Shown piece by piece: positions 1 to 10,065 of a stretch of DNA of 64,000 nt. Below the pieces are notes generated by a model, which had not been told where the DNA came from, made no database searches, and was given only the letters and a program-made list of their open reading frames with translations. A program made the translations under genes and the position numbers. The DNA is from Pseudorasbora parva (Eukaryota > Chordata > Actinopteri > Cypriniformes > Gobionidae). The DNA lies in assembly GCF_024679245.1 (NCBI RefSeq), contig NC_090182.1, positions 37,737,547 to 37,801,546 of the forward strand, in the 5' to 3' direction. Numbering within the stretch: position 1 is the first letter of the stretch; the number at the start of each line of letters is the position of its first letter.

Positions 1-655
1 CTTAAATCAGTCAGAATTATCTTATATGTTTAATGTAAGTCCCATATATGTCATACACAAAAGCAGACCATTTATGGCCCATTTCATACAAAAAAATACA
101 CATAAAACTTGTAGGGGATTATTGGGTCATGTAAAAATGCTGTAAAAACCTTATATGAGTTGTACATGTAAACAGTATGCAATGTTTTATGGTATTATTA
201 GAAAATACCTCATATTCAAATACAAATCATATAAAGTTCTTATACTGAATCATATGCTTGTCAAACTTAAAGTCATATAGGATTTATTTACATTTTGTGT
301 GATTTGTTTATATGCTTTTCATACAGATTTCATATTTTTTAATAGGGAAATGGTGTGTTAGCTCTTAAAGTTTATATAAACTACATATAATTACCATACA
401 TAATTTCAGTCAATATCACAACATCTCTGCATACTAACCATATATGATTTCAATCAATGACATACGCAAATTTGTGATAACACTTTTATTTCAACACAAA
501 ATAAAACACTCAAATTATACTCCACATGAGTAATTTACAATTCCAACTTGATAGCAAACTAAACTTTGCTCAGGAAAAAAAAATAAACCCAAAAAACAAC
601 AACAAAATACATTTAACACAGTGTAATGGCCATCAATCAAAAATAATTAACAGAT
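1..655. other. A+T-rich non-coding sequence
   Basis: No open frame of note, RNA gene or recognisable repeat was seen. The stretch is A+T-rich with several ATATG/CATAT words. It leads into the fold-back repeat that starts near 656. Confidence 0.6.
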
Positions 656-1682
656 TAGTTCACCCCAAGATGAAAATTTACTGATAATGTACTCACCCCC
701 ATCTCATCCAAGATGCTCATGCCTTTATTTCTTCAGTGGAAAAGAAATTGATGTCTGTTGTCTCTTGAAGAAAACATTCCAGGATTGTTTATCATATAAT
801 GCTTTTCAGTTGCAACCAAAATGTTGAAGGTCCAAATCAATGCAGTTTCAAAGGGCTTCGATGGGCTTCATAGACTCTGCGTGATCCAAGATGAGGAATA
901 TAGTCTTATCTAGTCAAACGATCAGTCATTTAAAAAAATAAATATACTTTTTTTAACCTTAATTGTTCAACTTGCTCAGATCTAGGAGGTGTCAACGATG
1001 ATGTAATCACGTGTAAATGGCCACACTAGACGTAGGCAGAAGTCCCGCCCTCGTGTTTACGAAGCTTGTGTTTATTAAACCGAGGTCCTGACTCTCTGTG
1101 GTCATTAAAAATCCCAAATCCTGGCCAAATTTGCCCATTGGCCCCTGTCTATCATGGCCTCCTAATAATCCCCATATCCTGTTTGGCTTAATTACTCTGT
1201 CTCCTCTACACCAATCAGCTGATGTGTGGTGAGAGTTCTGGCGCAATATGGCTGACGGCGCATCATCCAGGTGGGTGCTGCACATTGGTGGTGGTTGAGG
1301 AGATTCCCCCTTCTATATGTAAACCGCTTTGGGTGTCTAGAAAAGCACTATATAAATGTAAATAATAATTATTATTAGTATTATTAAATGCCTTTTAGTA
1401 AAAACACTCAATTTTCAACTTCTAAATCATCCAATATCGTTGTTTTACCTTTTTTGTTGTGCTAAAGGGCATTTGTATTAGTCTTCACATGAGTGCTTTG
1501 TAAACACGGAGGCAGAACTGCATTGATTTGGACCTTCAGTATTTTGGTTGCAACTGAAAACCATTATATGATGAAAAATCCCGGAATATTTTCTTCAAAA
1601 AACTAAAAAAAAAATTTTGACTGAAGAAAGAAAGACATTAACATCTTGGATGAGATGGGGGTGAGTAAATTATCAGGACATT
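656..1682. mobile_element. Fold-back (inverted-repeat) non-autonomous element
   Basis: The left arm (about 656-850) and right arm (about 1515-1682) are diverged reverse complements. The left edge reads GTTCACCCCAAGATGAAAAT and CTCACCCCCATCTCATCCAAG; the right edge reads CTTGGATGAGATGGGGGTGAG. Words such as TTGATTTGGACCTTC recur in opposite orientation in the inner arms. This is the form of a non-autonomous DNA transposon with long terminal inverted repeats, a type common in fish. A SINE-like segment sits in the middle (about 1076-1375). No transposase is encoded and no clean target duplication could be fixed, so the superfamily is left open. Confidence 0.6.
1076..1375 (+). mobile_element. SINE/L2-tail repeat, 5'-truncated copy
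   Basis: This shares a long stretch with 58240-58608: ACCGAGGTCCTGACTCTCTG, GGCCTCCTAATAATCCCCAT, CATCATCCAGGTGG, GTGCTGCACATTGGTGGTGG and GAGGAGATTCCCCCTTCTAT. It ends in the AAGCACTATATAAATGTAA tail typical of L2-type LINEs and their SINEs in fish. It begins inside the other copy, so it is 5'-truncated, as expected after incomplete reverse transcription. It lies within the fold-back element at 656-1682. Whether it is a true SINE or a LINE 3' UTR fragment cannot be decided here. Confidence 0.65.
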
Positions 1683-1745
1683 TAAAAAAGTCTTTTAATA
1701 AAGGCCTTCTGAAGAGAAGCTATGCATTTTTTATTAGAAAAATTG

Positions 1746-1960
1746 TCTCAGGTTACGTATGTAACCATGGATCCCTGAGAGGGAACGAGACACTGCGTCG
1801 AAACGCTAGGGGAACACCTCTGCGTGATGCGTCATGAAGCACTCGTGCAATCAGTCCAATAGCGGGAAGATACGTCATGGGCGGGTGTCGTCATCGACAA
1901 GGAAGCTATAAAGCACACCTGGACCAAACAGTCATTAGCTTCTGGAAAAGCCAAACAAAT
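1746..1960. repeat. DIRS left terminal inverted repeat
   Basis: It begins near TCTCAGGTTACGTATGTAAC and pairs with the right terminal repeat at about 3840-4029. It lies downstream of the recombinase on the minus strand, so it is the 3' end of the element in coding orientation. A TATAAAGC word lies at about 1908. Confidence 0.8.
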
Positions 1961-2005
1961 AGATCACAGGCATGCCGGGAGTATGGCATAGCGACGCAGC
2001 ATCTC

Positions 2006-2095
2006 TTTCCCTCTTAGGGAACCATGGTTACATACGTAACCTGAGACGTTCCCTATCTCGAGGGAACTTGGAGCTGCGTCGAAACGCTAGGGGAA
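2006..2095. repeat. DIRS internal complementary region
   Basis: The first half (2006-2045, ending GGTTACATACGTAACCTGAG) is the reverse complement of the element's left tip. The second half (about 2046-2095, TTCCCTATCTCGAGGGAACT and then CGAAACGCTAGGGGAAC) is the reverse complement of its right tip. Such a junction of both tips is the established template for completing and circularising DIRS cDNA. Its survival here, next to a broken coding region, supports the DIRS assignment independently of the protein matches. Confidence 0.8.
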
Positions 2096-2189
2096 CTCAA
2101 TACCCACGCCGCTAGAGTCCCAAATGTCTGTACGTGTGAATTTAACCCAGAAACACCCGAGACCCCGGGGTAGAGGCCACGTCTAGATT

Positions 2190-3740
2190 GTAGAACCTCA
2201 CAAATGTGTGCGGAGAGGACCACCGAAGCCGCATCACATACCTCTGACAATGAAACTCCCGATAATAGAGGCAGCCATACTCCTGGTGGAGTGGGCGCAG
2301 ACCCTCATTGGTGAAGGCTGTCCGGCCGACTCATAAGCGAGCGAAATAGCCTTGACTATCCACTTGCTAAGCGTCTGCTTTGAAGCTGGTTTTCCCTTGC
2401 TCGGGGACCCAAAACACATGAACAACTGTTCTGACTTTCGCCACAGGGCAACTCTGTGGACATATGCATCTAGGGCCCTGACTGGACATAGCAGGTTTAG
2501 CTTCTTTTGGTCTTGGTTTGTGAAAGGAGGCGGACAGAAAGCCTGCAGCATTACTGGTCCCGGAACATTAGTCGGGACCTTGGGAACATATCCTTCCCTC
2601 GGGAAGAGAAATGCTTTCACTATTCCTGGTGCAAACTCAAGGCAAGAGGGTGCCACTGACAGAGCCTGTAGGTCTCCTACTCTTTTCAGTGATGAAATCG
2701 CTAGAAGGAACACTGTTTTTAGTGTGAGGAACTTTTCTGACACTTCCTCTAATGGCTCGAAGGGAGCCAACATAAGGCCTTCTAAAACTATGGCCAGGTC
2801 CCAAGTAGGCACCCTTGAGCGTGCCGCAGGTCTGAGCCTCAAAGTACCTCAGTATCACCTCAGTAGATAGACCCGTGTTCATGAGCTGGGCCCCCTCAGG
2901 GGCCAAGCCCACAGTTTCGACAGCTCCAAACGCGGGTGCAGTACTGACCCCCCGGCCTGCGAGAGAAGATTTCTCCTGACTGGGATTTCCCAGGGAGGAC
3001 CTTCTAGGAGAGACATAATGTCGGCGAGCCATATTCGGCCCGGCCAGAGCAGGGCTACCAATAAAAGCTGAACCCCATCCCGGCGGACTCTTTCCAGCAC
3101 TCCTGGGAGCAACGCCAGAGGGGGAAAGGCGTACAGACGCAGCCTCGGCCACGTCTGTACCATTGCGTCCAGCCCCAGGGGGCTGGATGTGTGAGGGAGA
3201 AAAATGCTGGACAGTGTGTCGTCTCTCGAGACGCAAACAGATCCACCTGGGCTCGCCCGAAGCGGATCCACAGCTCCTCCACCACCTCGGGGTGGATTCT
3301 CCATTCTCCCGGCACCACTCCCTGCCTCGACAGGGAGTCTGCCGCTACATTCAGGACCCCCGGGATGTACATCGCCCTGAGCGAGAGCATCTTGCCTTGG
3401 GCCCATGTTAGCATATGATGCGTCAGCTTCCACAACCGACGAGATCTCAACCCCCCCTGGTGATTTATATACGAGACCACCAAAGTGTTGCCTGACCGAA
3501 CTAACACATGGCGGCCCCGCAGGTCTGGGAGGAAGTGTTTGAGTGATTGAAACACAGCCATCAGCTCCAGCTGGTTTATGTGCCAGGAGAGCTGACGGCC
3601 CCTCCACAGACCTTGGGCCGAGCGGCCACTCATGACCGCTCCCCAGCCAGTTAGGGAGGCATTAGCGTTACACGACGACAAGGAGCCCCCAGAACTGGAC
3701 CTTGGGACAGGAACCAAGGATCTTCGTTGTGTGTATGTAA
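2190..3740 (-). pseudogene. DIRS RNase H / methyltransferase-like / tyrosine recombinase remnant
   Basis: Read on the minus strand, an RNase H region (about 3700-3190) is recognisable from TGWGAV, the QLELMAV segment with its Glu, and VVSYINHQGG. Two positions that normally carry catalytic Asp read Asn (NASLTGWG) and Gly (RSGNT). The frame then shifts near 3190 into a segment with LLPGVLERVRRDGVQLLLVA and WEIPVRRNLLSQ, the region between RNase H and recombinase in DIRS polyproteins. After a stop at 2879 the recombinase follows (2842-2234), with its Arg in SSLKRVGDLQALS and the H-x-x-R box AHSTR. The RFYNLD box with the nucleophilic Tyr (codon 2192-2190) lies in another frame after further shifts near 2240. 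With frameshifts, a stop and two active-site changes, no working protein can be made. Confidence 0.85.
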
Positions 3741-3839
3741 TGAGGGCAGGGAGTAACACAACGCCTGAACTGAGTAGACATATTTTCTTTTTCTTTTGAA
3801 CACACACACAATAAATGGACATACAATTCACACAGAGCG

Positions 3840-4029
3840 CTTTGTGAAGGCACAGAAGCTAATGACTGTTTGGTCCAGGTGTGCTTTATAGCTTCCTGGT
3901 CGATGACGTCACCCGCCAATGACGTATCTCCCCGCTATTGGACTGATTGCACGAGTGGTTCATGACGCATCACGCAGAGGCGTTCCCCTAGCGTTTCGAT
4001 GCAGCTCGAAGTTCCCTCGAGATAGGGAA
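3840..4029. repeat. DIRS right terminal inverted repeat
   Basis: This is the reverse complement of the left repeat, including GGTCCAGGTGTGCTTTATAG and GGACTGATTGCACGAGTG. It ends in TCCCTCGAGATAGGGAA at about 4029. In coding orientation it is the 5' end, where transcription of DIRS elements begins. The sequence passes from here almost directly into RNase H, which shows the internal deletion. Confidence 0.8.
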
Positions 4030-6266
4030 ATGCATATTTTTGTCTTTATAGACTAAAATATCTATCTTCCGTCAGTCAAACCGTGCACGTCTACTTACAC
4101 CAAAAGAGTGACCTCTGACCTGAAGCATGATGTATTGACAAATGCGGATGCAGAGAATAGAGGAAAACAAAACACTGTTCACGAATTTGAATTTAACGAG
4201 GATTCGATATAAGAGAAGAGCTTAACTTTTTTTTGCCCAGAGAGACATCGAAGCTTACGCTACTCCTACATCGCATCACTCAGGTCACACAGTAATTATA
4301 GTACATATTAAAAACTTTATTTGTTGCGCTCTGAAAATGAACAAACATCTTATGGGTTTGGAACGACAGGAGGCTCTTACATTCTTAAGAACTTACATTT
4401 TTGGGTGAACTAAATGTTAAAAATTAACAAAGTTTAATACTGTAATAATGCATTGCTCATTGTTAGTTCATGTTAGTTAATACATTACAATAAAGTCTCA
4501 TTTGTTAACATTAGTTAAAGTGGTACAACTCACATAAACTTCTTCAACACTTCCCATTCAGAACTGAACCAGTCCTCATGGGATGAAACAGTCTGTGGCT
4601 GAACCTGTGTTCTTCTTGCATGGTCTTCAAATGTTTTCATAAAGATCTTTCTATGGAAGAAGAAGAACATCTTGACTATTCTATTTCTCTATTAGAAACA
4701 TGTTCCAATATAATGTTTTCCAGTATAACAATCTATTTTTATACAGTAACTTACTTTCTATTACTAAATTTTAATATTGTACATCATTTAGAATCATATA
4801 TGTTGCAGTTACATGAATGCCAATTATATAAGTTTATATTTTAGCTATATTTTAACTACATTAGAGCAATCTGCAAACTCAAGTTCACTAAAACATTAAC
4901 TCTTTAAAAGTGAATTGGCACAACATAGACTATTAATAATCACAAAAGGAACATTCCAGTAAACAAATCACATTACATTTACGTATTCTAACTTTTGCTT
5001 TTTTTATACATTTTTTGTCACACAGCAAATCGTCGTATAACGTTATCTATTCAAACCATGAGCTTAAGGGTTTAGTCAATACTAAATTACATAGTTAAAT
5101 AACAAGACGTCGCTTTTTACATTTGATCATTTAGCAAATGCTTTTATTCAAATGGACTAACAAATAAAGAGGCAGATTGTATAGTTCAATAACTTTAATA
5201 CAAATATAATAATTTTTCACTTGTTGTTTTTGCACATTAAATAATTGTAATTGTTTAAATTTTGCACGTGCAGCATAATTAGGCTTAATGTTACCTCTAT
5301 GTTACCTAACTAAGGCTGTGGCACCGACATGATAACAGAAACAAACAATTTACAAATCTTTTAGCAAATCTTGCCATTAAATAAGTTAACATTTGCATTG
5401 AGAATGACATGACAAACACAAATCTTACCGGGAGCTTGATTGATTGATTTCCATCTGGCCGCGTTGATGCATGCGCAGTTTGTGATGACAGAAGGCTATT
5501 TTTGAGTGTTTAAATATTTTTTTAAATAATGCTGACTGTTAACAAATAGTTTGTAAAGCTAGAACACCATTACGAAACAAATATATGGGAATATACTGCA
5601 ATTGTATGCAAAATATATTAAGGAAAATATAAAGGAATAAAGGAAACTAAAGCCTTTTTTAATATACTTCAATGTATGCATTGACCTTATATGACTATAT
5701 TTTAACACATACAATATTTAGTAATTAAGACATAAATAGCATTACATGTAATATCCATGAAATTTTATCCTTTATTGTGTAGCCTTACTGTATATTGAAT
5801 TTCCCATATTAATGTGAATGCATACATGTACACACATATAAACACTTTTACAGAATGAGTTACAACAAATTTCTACTTCCATCATGCTTTGCTTCTGGTT
5901 TAAAGGAGGTTAAATGTTAAAATTAATTGTTATTTAATGTGTTTTTGCTCAATTTAATAGAGGGAGATAGGTTGAGATAGTGGATATAGTGAGGTTGACG
6001 TTTGGCCAAACACCAATAAAACTATGTTACTTTTATTAAAAATAATGACTGTGCACTTTTCAGTACAGTTATAGCTCTTTGCTAAATATTTATGAACATT
6101 CCGGTGTGCTTGACTTGTGTTATTGTTAACTGTATGTGTGTAGTAAATATTAAGTAAATAATTTCTTTGCATTAGGGTTACCCATTTTTATTCATTTTAC
6201 TTGCTATTTAATTTACTTAAGTAAAATCTAACTGATTGGCAGGGGTTGTATTTAACCAGGGTATTC
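4030..6266. other. A+T-rich non-coding sequence with small repeat fragments
   Basis: No gene was seen. A short fragment near 4385-4425 (ACATTTTTGGGTGAACTAAA) resembles the end of the widespread fish repeat that contains GGGATAGTTCACCC. Near 4440-4520 there is a TTAGTTAATACATTACAATAA-like tail also typical of dispersed fish repeats. The rest shows no open frames beyond chance length. Confidence 0.5.
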
Positions 6267-6267
6267 T

Positions 6268-6572
6268 CACAAAAATGCGTATAAATAGTACAAGTGTGCA
6301 ATGTCGTGGAATGTATACGCCAAAACTAATTTTGGCGTGTCTATGGCACGCTGTTTTTCGCGTGCATATGATACGCATTTTATGGCGTATTATACATACG
6401 AACCCCCCACCCCACCACCCTAATCCTACCCAAGCGCGTGTCATATATACGCCATAAAGTGCGTATCATATGCACGCGAAAAACAGCATATCATATGCAC
6501 GCCAAAATGAGTTTTGGCATATACATTCCACGACATTGCACACTCGTACTGTTTATACGCATTTATGTGTGA
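6268..6572. mobile_element. MITE with ~130-bp palindromic arms
   Basis: The two halves are near-perfect reverse complements. The left arm contains AATGCGTATAAATAGTACAA, GTGCAATGTCGTGGAATGTA and GCGTGCATATGATACGCA; the right arm contains TGCGTATCATATGCACGC, TACATTCCACGACATTGCAC and GTTTATACGCATTTATGTGT. Only a short C-rich spacer (about 6396-6436) separates them. There is no coding capacity. A related diverged piece lies at about 19048-19140. The transposon superfamily is not clear. Confidence 0.75.
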
Positions 6573-7180
6573 TCGGGTTGATTTAACACAATCCAGCATA
6601 TATTTGTTTTACAGTGTAGGACATATATGATTGAAAATACATTAATATTGTCAAATTTGTATATGTGGTTTTTGCAGCATATATGATCCTTACCGTATTC
6701 TGTTGGAACATATAAGAATCACACGTTTTTAGCGAAACTTTTCTGGAATGTATACGCCAAAACTAATTTTGGCGTGTCTATGGCACGCTGTTTTTCGCGT
6801 GCATATGATACGCATTTTATGGCGTATTATACATACGAACCCCCCACCCCACCACCCTAATCCTACCCAAGCGCGTGTCATATATACGCCATAAAGTGCG
6901 TATCATATGCACGCGAAAAACAGCATATCATATGCACGCCAAAATGAGTTTTGGCATATACATTCCACGACATTGCACACTCGTACTGTTTATACGCATT
7001 TATGTGTGATCGGGTTGATTTAACACAATCCAGCATATATTTGTTTTACAGTGTAGGACATATATGATTGAAAATACATTAATATTGTCAAATTTGTATA
7101 TGTGGTTTTTGCAGCATATATGATCCTTACCGTATTCTGTTGGAACATATAAGAATCACACGTTTTTAGCGAAACTTTTC
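6307..7180. repeat. Perfect 437-bp tandem duplication (6307-6743 and 6744-7180)
   Basis: The unit begins TGGAATGTATACGCC, inside the left arm of the palindromic MITE, and ends GCGAAACTTTTC. The second copy starts directly at 6744 and appears identical by eye over its full 437 bp. It carries most of the MITE plus about 170 bp of unique flank. Both copies keep the C-rich spacer. Identity implies a very recent event or an assembly artefact. Confidence 0.85.
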
Positions 7181-7184
7181 CATA

Positions 7185-7548
7185 TGGGCAAACTACCACA
7201 CCTGTCCCTAACTTTACCCTTAAACTTACTGCCACATCTGTCACTAACTTTACCCTTAAAATTACCCATAACACCACACCTGTCCTAACTTTACCCCTAA
7301 ACCTACCCACACCACCACACCTGTCACTATCCCCCCCCCCCCCCCCATAAACTTACTCATACCACCACACCTGTCCCTAACTTTACCATTAAACATACCC
7401 ATACCACCACACCTGTTGCTAACTTTACCCTTAAATTTACCCACACCATCACACAAGTCCCTAACTTTACCCTTAAACTTACCCACACCACCACACCTGT
7501 CCCTAACTTTACCCTTAAACTTATCCACACCACCACACATGCTGTCCC
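7185..7548. repeat. Minisatellite, ~41-45-bp unit
   Basis: About eight imperfect copies of a unit built from ACCACACCTGTCCCTAAC, TTTACCCTTAAAC and TTACCCACACC. One unit is interrupted by a poly-C run at about 7330-7346. Open frames on either strand here are by-products of the repetition. The array abuts the 437-bp duplication directly. Confidence 0.85.
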
Positions 7549-8225
7549 TAATTTTACTGGTATCACAGCTTCAGCTAAAGTGTTTTGCAATACAATTTGA
7601 ACACATTAAGTACATTGTACTTATCTTTGATGTAAGTACATAGTAGTTAAAGCCACCTAATATAAAGTGGGACTGGAAATTGTCATAATTTACTCACTTT
7701 CATGTCAATGCGAACCTGTAAGACTTTACGGAGCACAAAATATACTATTTGCTGCAAACCTCAAACAACAACATACAAACAACAACAACAACAACAAAAC
7801 CTTATTATTTTAATTATTTCATTTACATGTACTGTACCATTCTGTTTACAATGTGGATATGTGTGCATGGTTGCATAAGAAATTAAATGTAGCTAACAAT
7901 GAAGTTCATAGCAGGAATGCTGAGGATTTTACTACAGGACACAATCATTTTAAATCAGGTACACACACTCCCTCGTGTAGGCGCCCAAAAGAGCACATTT
8001 TAGTTTACTGGCATCTATTTCTTGGGTCTATATTAATTTCATTTACTTCCAGCCTAAAGGTTTTATTACGTCCCTAGGCGTTGCATTGAAAAATAAAAGC
8101 GAAAGTGTATGAATTTGAACTACCATATTACTTTGTTGATTCCAGGAGCATAACATCATGGACATTTATTGATATGTTTACTTTTTTTCGATCTTTCTTA
8201 CAGAAGCGGATGCAGCACACATTCA
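7549..8225. other. Non-coding interval
   Basis: No gene recognised. There is a short (CAA)n stretch near 7780-7797; otherwise ordinary A+T-rich sequence leads to the DIRS-type gag remnant. Confidence 0.5.
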
Positions 8226-8229
8226 TTTT

Positions 8230-9190
8230 TCACTGAGGAGCTGATTTGTGACTCATACAGTGATGGTACAGCAACTGTGGCGACATCACCGATATATTGG
8301 GATCCCTATGGAAAACACCATGGCTGGTTGCCACTTCCATTGCCCTGCGTAAGCCCCTCAGACCCAGTCCAGGATCTGATACTTCCCTCATATCTGCCAG
8401 GCTGAGCCAGAGATGGTACTCTTGGATCACCATGGAGGACATCACCTAACTGACTGAATGAGCGCTGACTTTCGTTACCTGGAGGGTGAGGTCCGTCACT
8501 GCCCGGAGCTCCCGAAGGAGCTTGGGTCAGGTCTACCCTTGAGTGCCTAGGCGAAATACACCTGGAACAACACCATGGAATTAAGGCGGACACAGCATGT
8601 CCACAGGCTTTGTAAGCTTTGGCCATTAGAGTGGACATAAACTTACAGGTATTGGATGGGAGGCATGGATTACCATACCAGGAGGGAGAAAATGCCAGAC
8701 ACAATTGCACATGCCAATGGCGGGATCTCCATGTGCCCCTTGGCTGGCCCAACCTCGAAGGGTAATGAGTAGGGAGGAGCCACTGGTCCAGTTTCTGGCA
8801 GAAATGAGCTCCACATGCACTTCCGGATGCCCTAAGAAACCAACCATCAAACCTAAAAGCCTTGGGACACAGTGGAGGGTTCCACACGAGCCAGACCTTA
8901 TCAGTGGACTGGGCAAGCATAGCCGTCAACTCTGCGTCTCAAAGAGAGGCAACGCAGCCAAGTCATCATCCCCGGAAGACTGAAGTTTTCCCTCCGATGC
9001 AGTGCTCAACATCCTGACATCGGCTGGAGCCCTGAAAGTCACCACTGGATGCCCATGTGAAAGGTCAGTGTGCTCTCTTTGTAACTCCACCAGCTGTGGA
9101 GTTACAGAGGGATTAGGGTCCCACAGAGATTGCCTTGGTGGGGTAGCCCTAACTGTGATTCTCAGGTCACCCTGGTTATTCGCCAAAGTA
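8230..9190 (-). pseudogene. Orphan DIRS-type gag remnant
   Basis: The minus strand encodes pieces in the order expected of the gag-like first product of fish DIRS elements. An acidic GDDDLAALPLF stretch lies near 8950, then WNPPLCPKAFRFDGWFL (about 8890), a tract with LPSNTCKFMSTLMAKAYKAC (about 8630), and finally YHLWLSLADMRE near 8400. The frame changes between the first and second and between the second and third segments, so it is not translatable as one protein. It is assigned from the similarity of these blocks to the DIRS gag family and their order. No reverse transcriptase, recombinase or terminal repeat accompanies it. It could be a separate element or a piece missing from the DIRS copy at 1746-4029. 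Confidence 0.6.
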
Positions 9191-10064
9191 GCCCTATTCT
9201 GCTGGCCAGTAGTAAAGTGGAGATACAGCGTTTAGACACAATCACGTTTTAATACTTTTCATTGGTAAAATATATGTGCAAAACCCACAGACATACATGA
9301 AGGGTGGCCAATAGTAATGAATTATTATATATATATATTATATCTATAATAATATATATATTATTTTTATTTAATTTTTTGTGTGTAAATTTCAAACATT
9401 GGTGCTCCAATATGCTAAAGCTAAGCTGTTCATAACTCACATGTACTATTTTTGAAATGTCAGTGAACTGGCCAGCAGAACAGGGTAAGTTAATGTGCCT
9501 GGTTGGAGGCCACTCAGTGTAGCGCCGAGTACCCTCATTTATTGCAGGTGTTAACTTTGCAAATGGTTTACATGCTGTGCTGCATAGTAAGTTCAAATGG
9601 CGCACATAATGATCATAGTGCTTTCTTTAGCATATGAGTCAGAATAACCCCATTTTCTTAATTCTTTTCAATGTTTTTTTTTGTTGTTTTTTTACTTTTA
9701 ATTTTTAGTCAGTTTTATCAAATTATTAAACTTAGAATATACTGATTGAGTTGCTTCAAATTGTATGTCTTTTACATATCTCCTTTACCATATTTGAATA
9801 GTCCAATGACTCCAATCAATTATAATCTTAAAATTAAATCTTTGTATTGTTTACTTTGTTACTTTAGTTTTGTTTTTTAGGAGACAACAAGTACCATAAT
9901 TCCAGGTCAAGGTTATTATTATTAACTAAAATGTAAGTAATGTAAATGTAATGCCACTTCATAATGTAAGGCTCGATCTCGCGTTGCCAAGGCAGCACAT
10001 AGATTATGGGTATGCAATAAGATTGAATACACGCGATCAGTGTACATGTAACCCAGGTCATTAA
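9191..10064. other. Non-coding interval with short (TA)n
   Basis: A (TA)-rich patch lies at about 9329-9370 and a T-rich patch near 9665-9700. The 118-codon frame on the minus strand at 9249-9605 has biased low-complexity composition and no recognisable domain, so it is not called as a gene. Confidence 0.5.
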
Positions 10065-10065
10065 C

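Larger units (their letters stand above)
1746..4029 (-). mobile_element. DIRS-like tyrosine-recombinase retrotransposon, internally deleted
   Basis: The outer ends are inverted: about 1794-1942 on the left matches the reverse complement of about 3855-4003 on the right, with shared words CGAAACGCTAGGGGAAC, CACTCGTGCAATCAGTCCAAT and TATAAAGCACACCTGGACC. Next to the left end, 2006-2095 holds a second sequence whose halves are reverse complements of the extreme left and extreme right ends. That is the internal complementary region of DIRS elements, used to circularise the cDNA. Between the ends the minus strand encodes RNase H, a methyltransferase-like segment and tyrosine recombinase, in that order. 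Gag and reverse transcriptase are missing, so this is a deleted, non-autonomous copy of 2.28 kb. Confidence 0.85.

Noticed and set aside
2352..2870. 172-codon plus-strand frame
   Set aside because: It lies antisense to the tyrosine recombinase remnant of the DIRS element and has no domain of its own.
7020..7590. Overlapping Val/Gly-rich frames near 7.0-7.6 kb
   Set aside because: They are translations of a C/A-rich minisatellite.
9249..9605. 118-codon minus-strand frame
   Set aside because: A+T-rich, Ile/Asn-rich low-complexity translation crossing a (TA)n patch; no domain.
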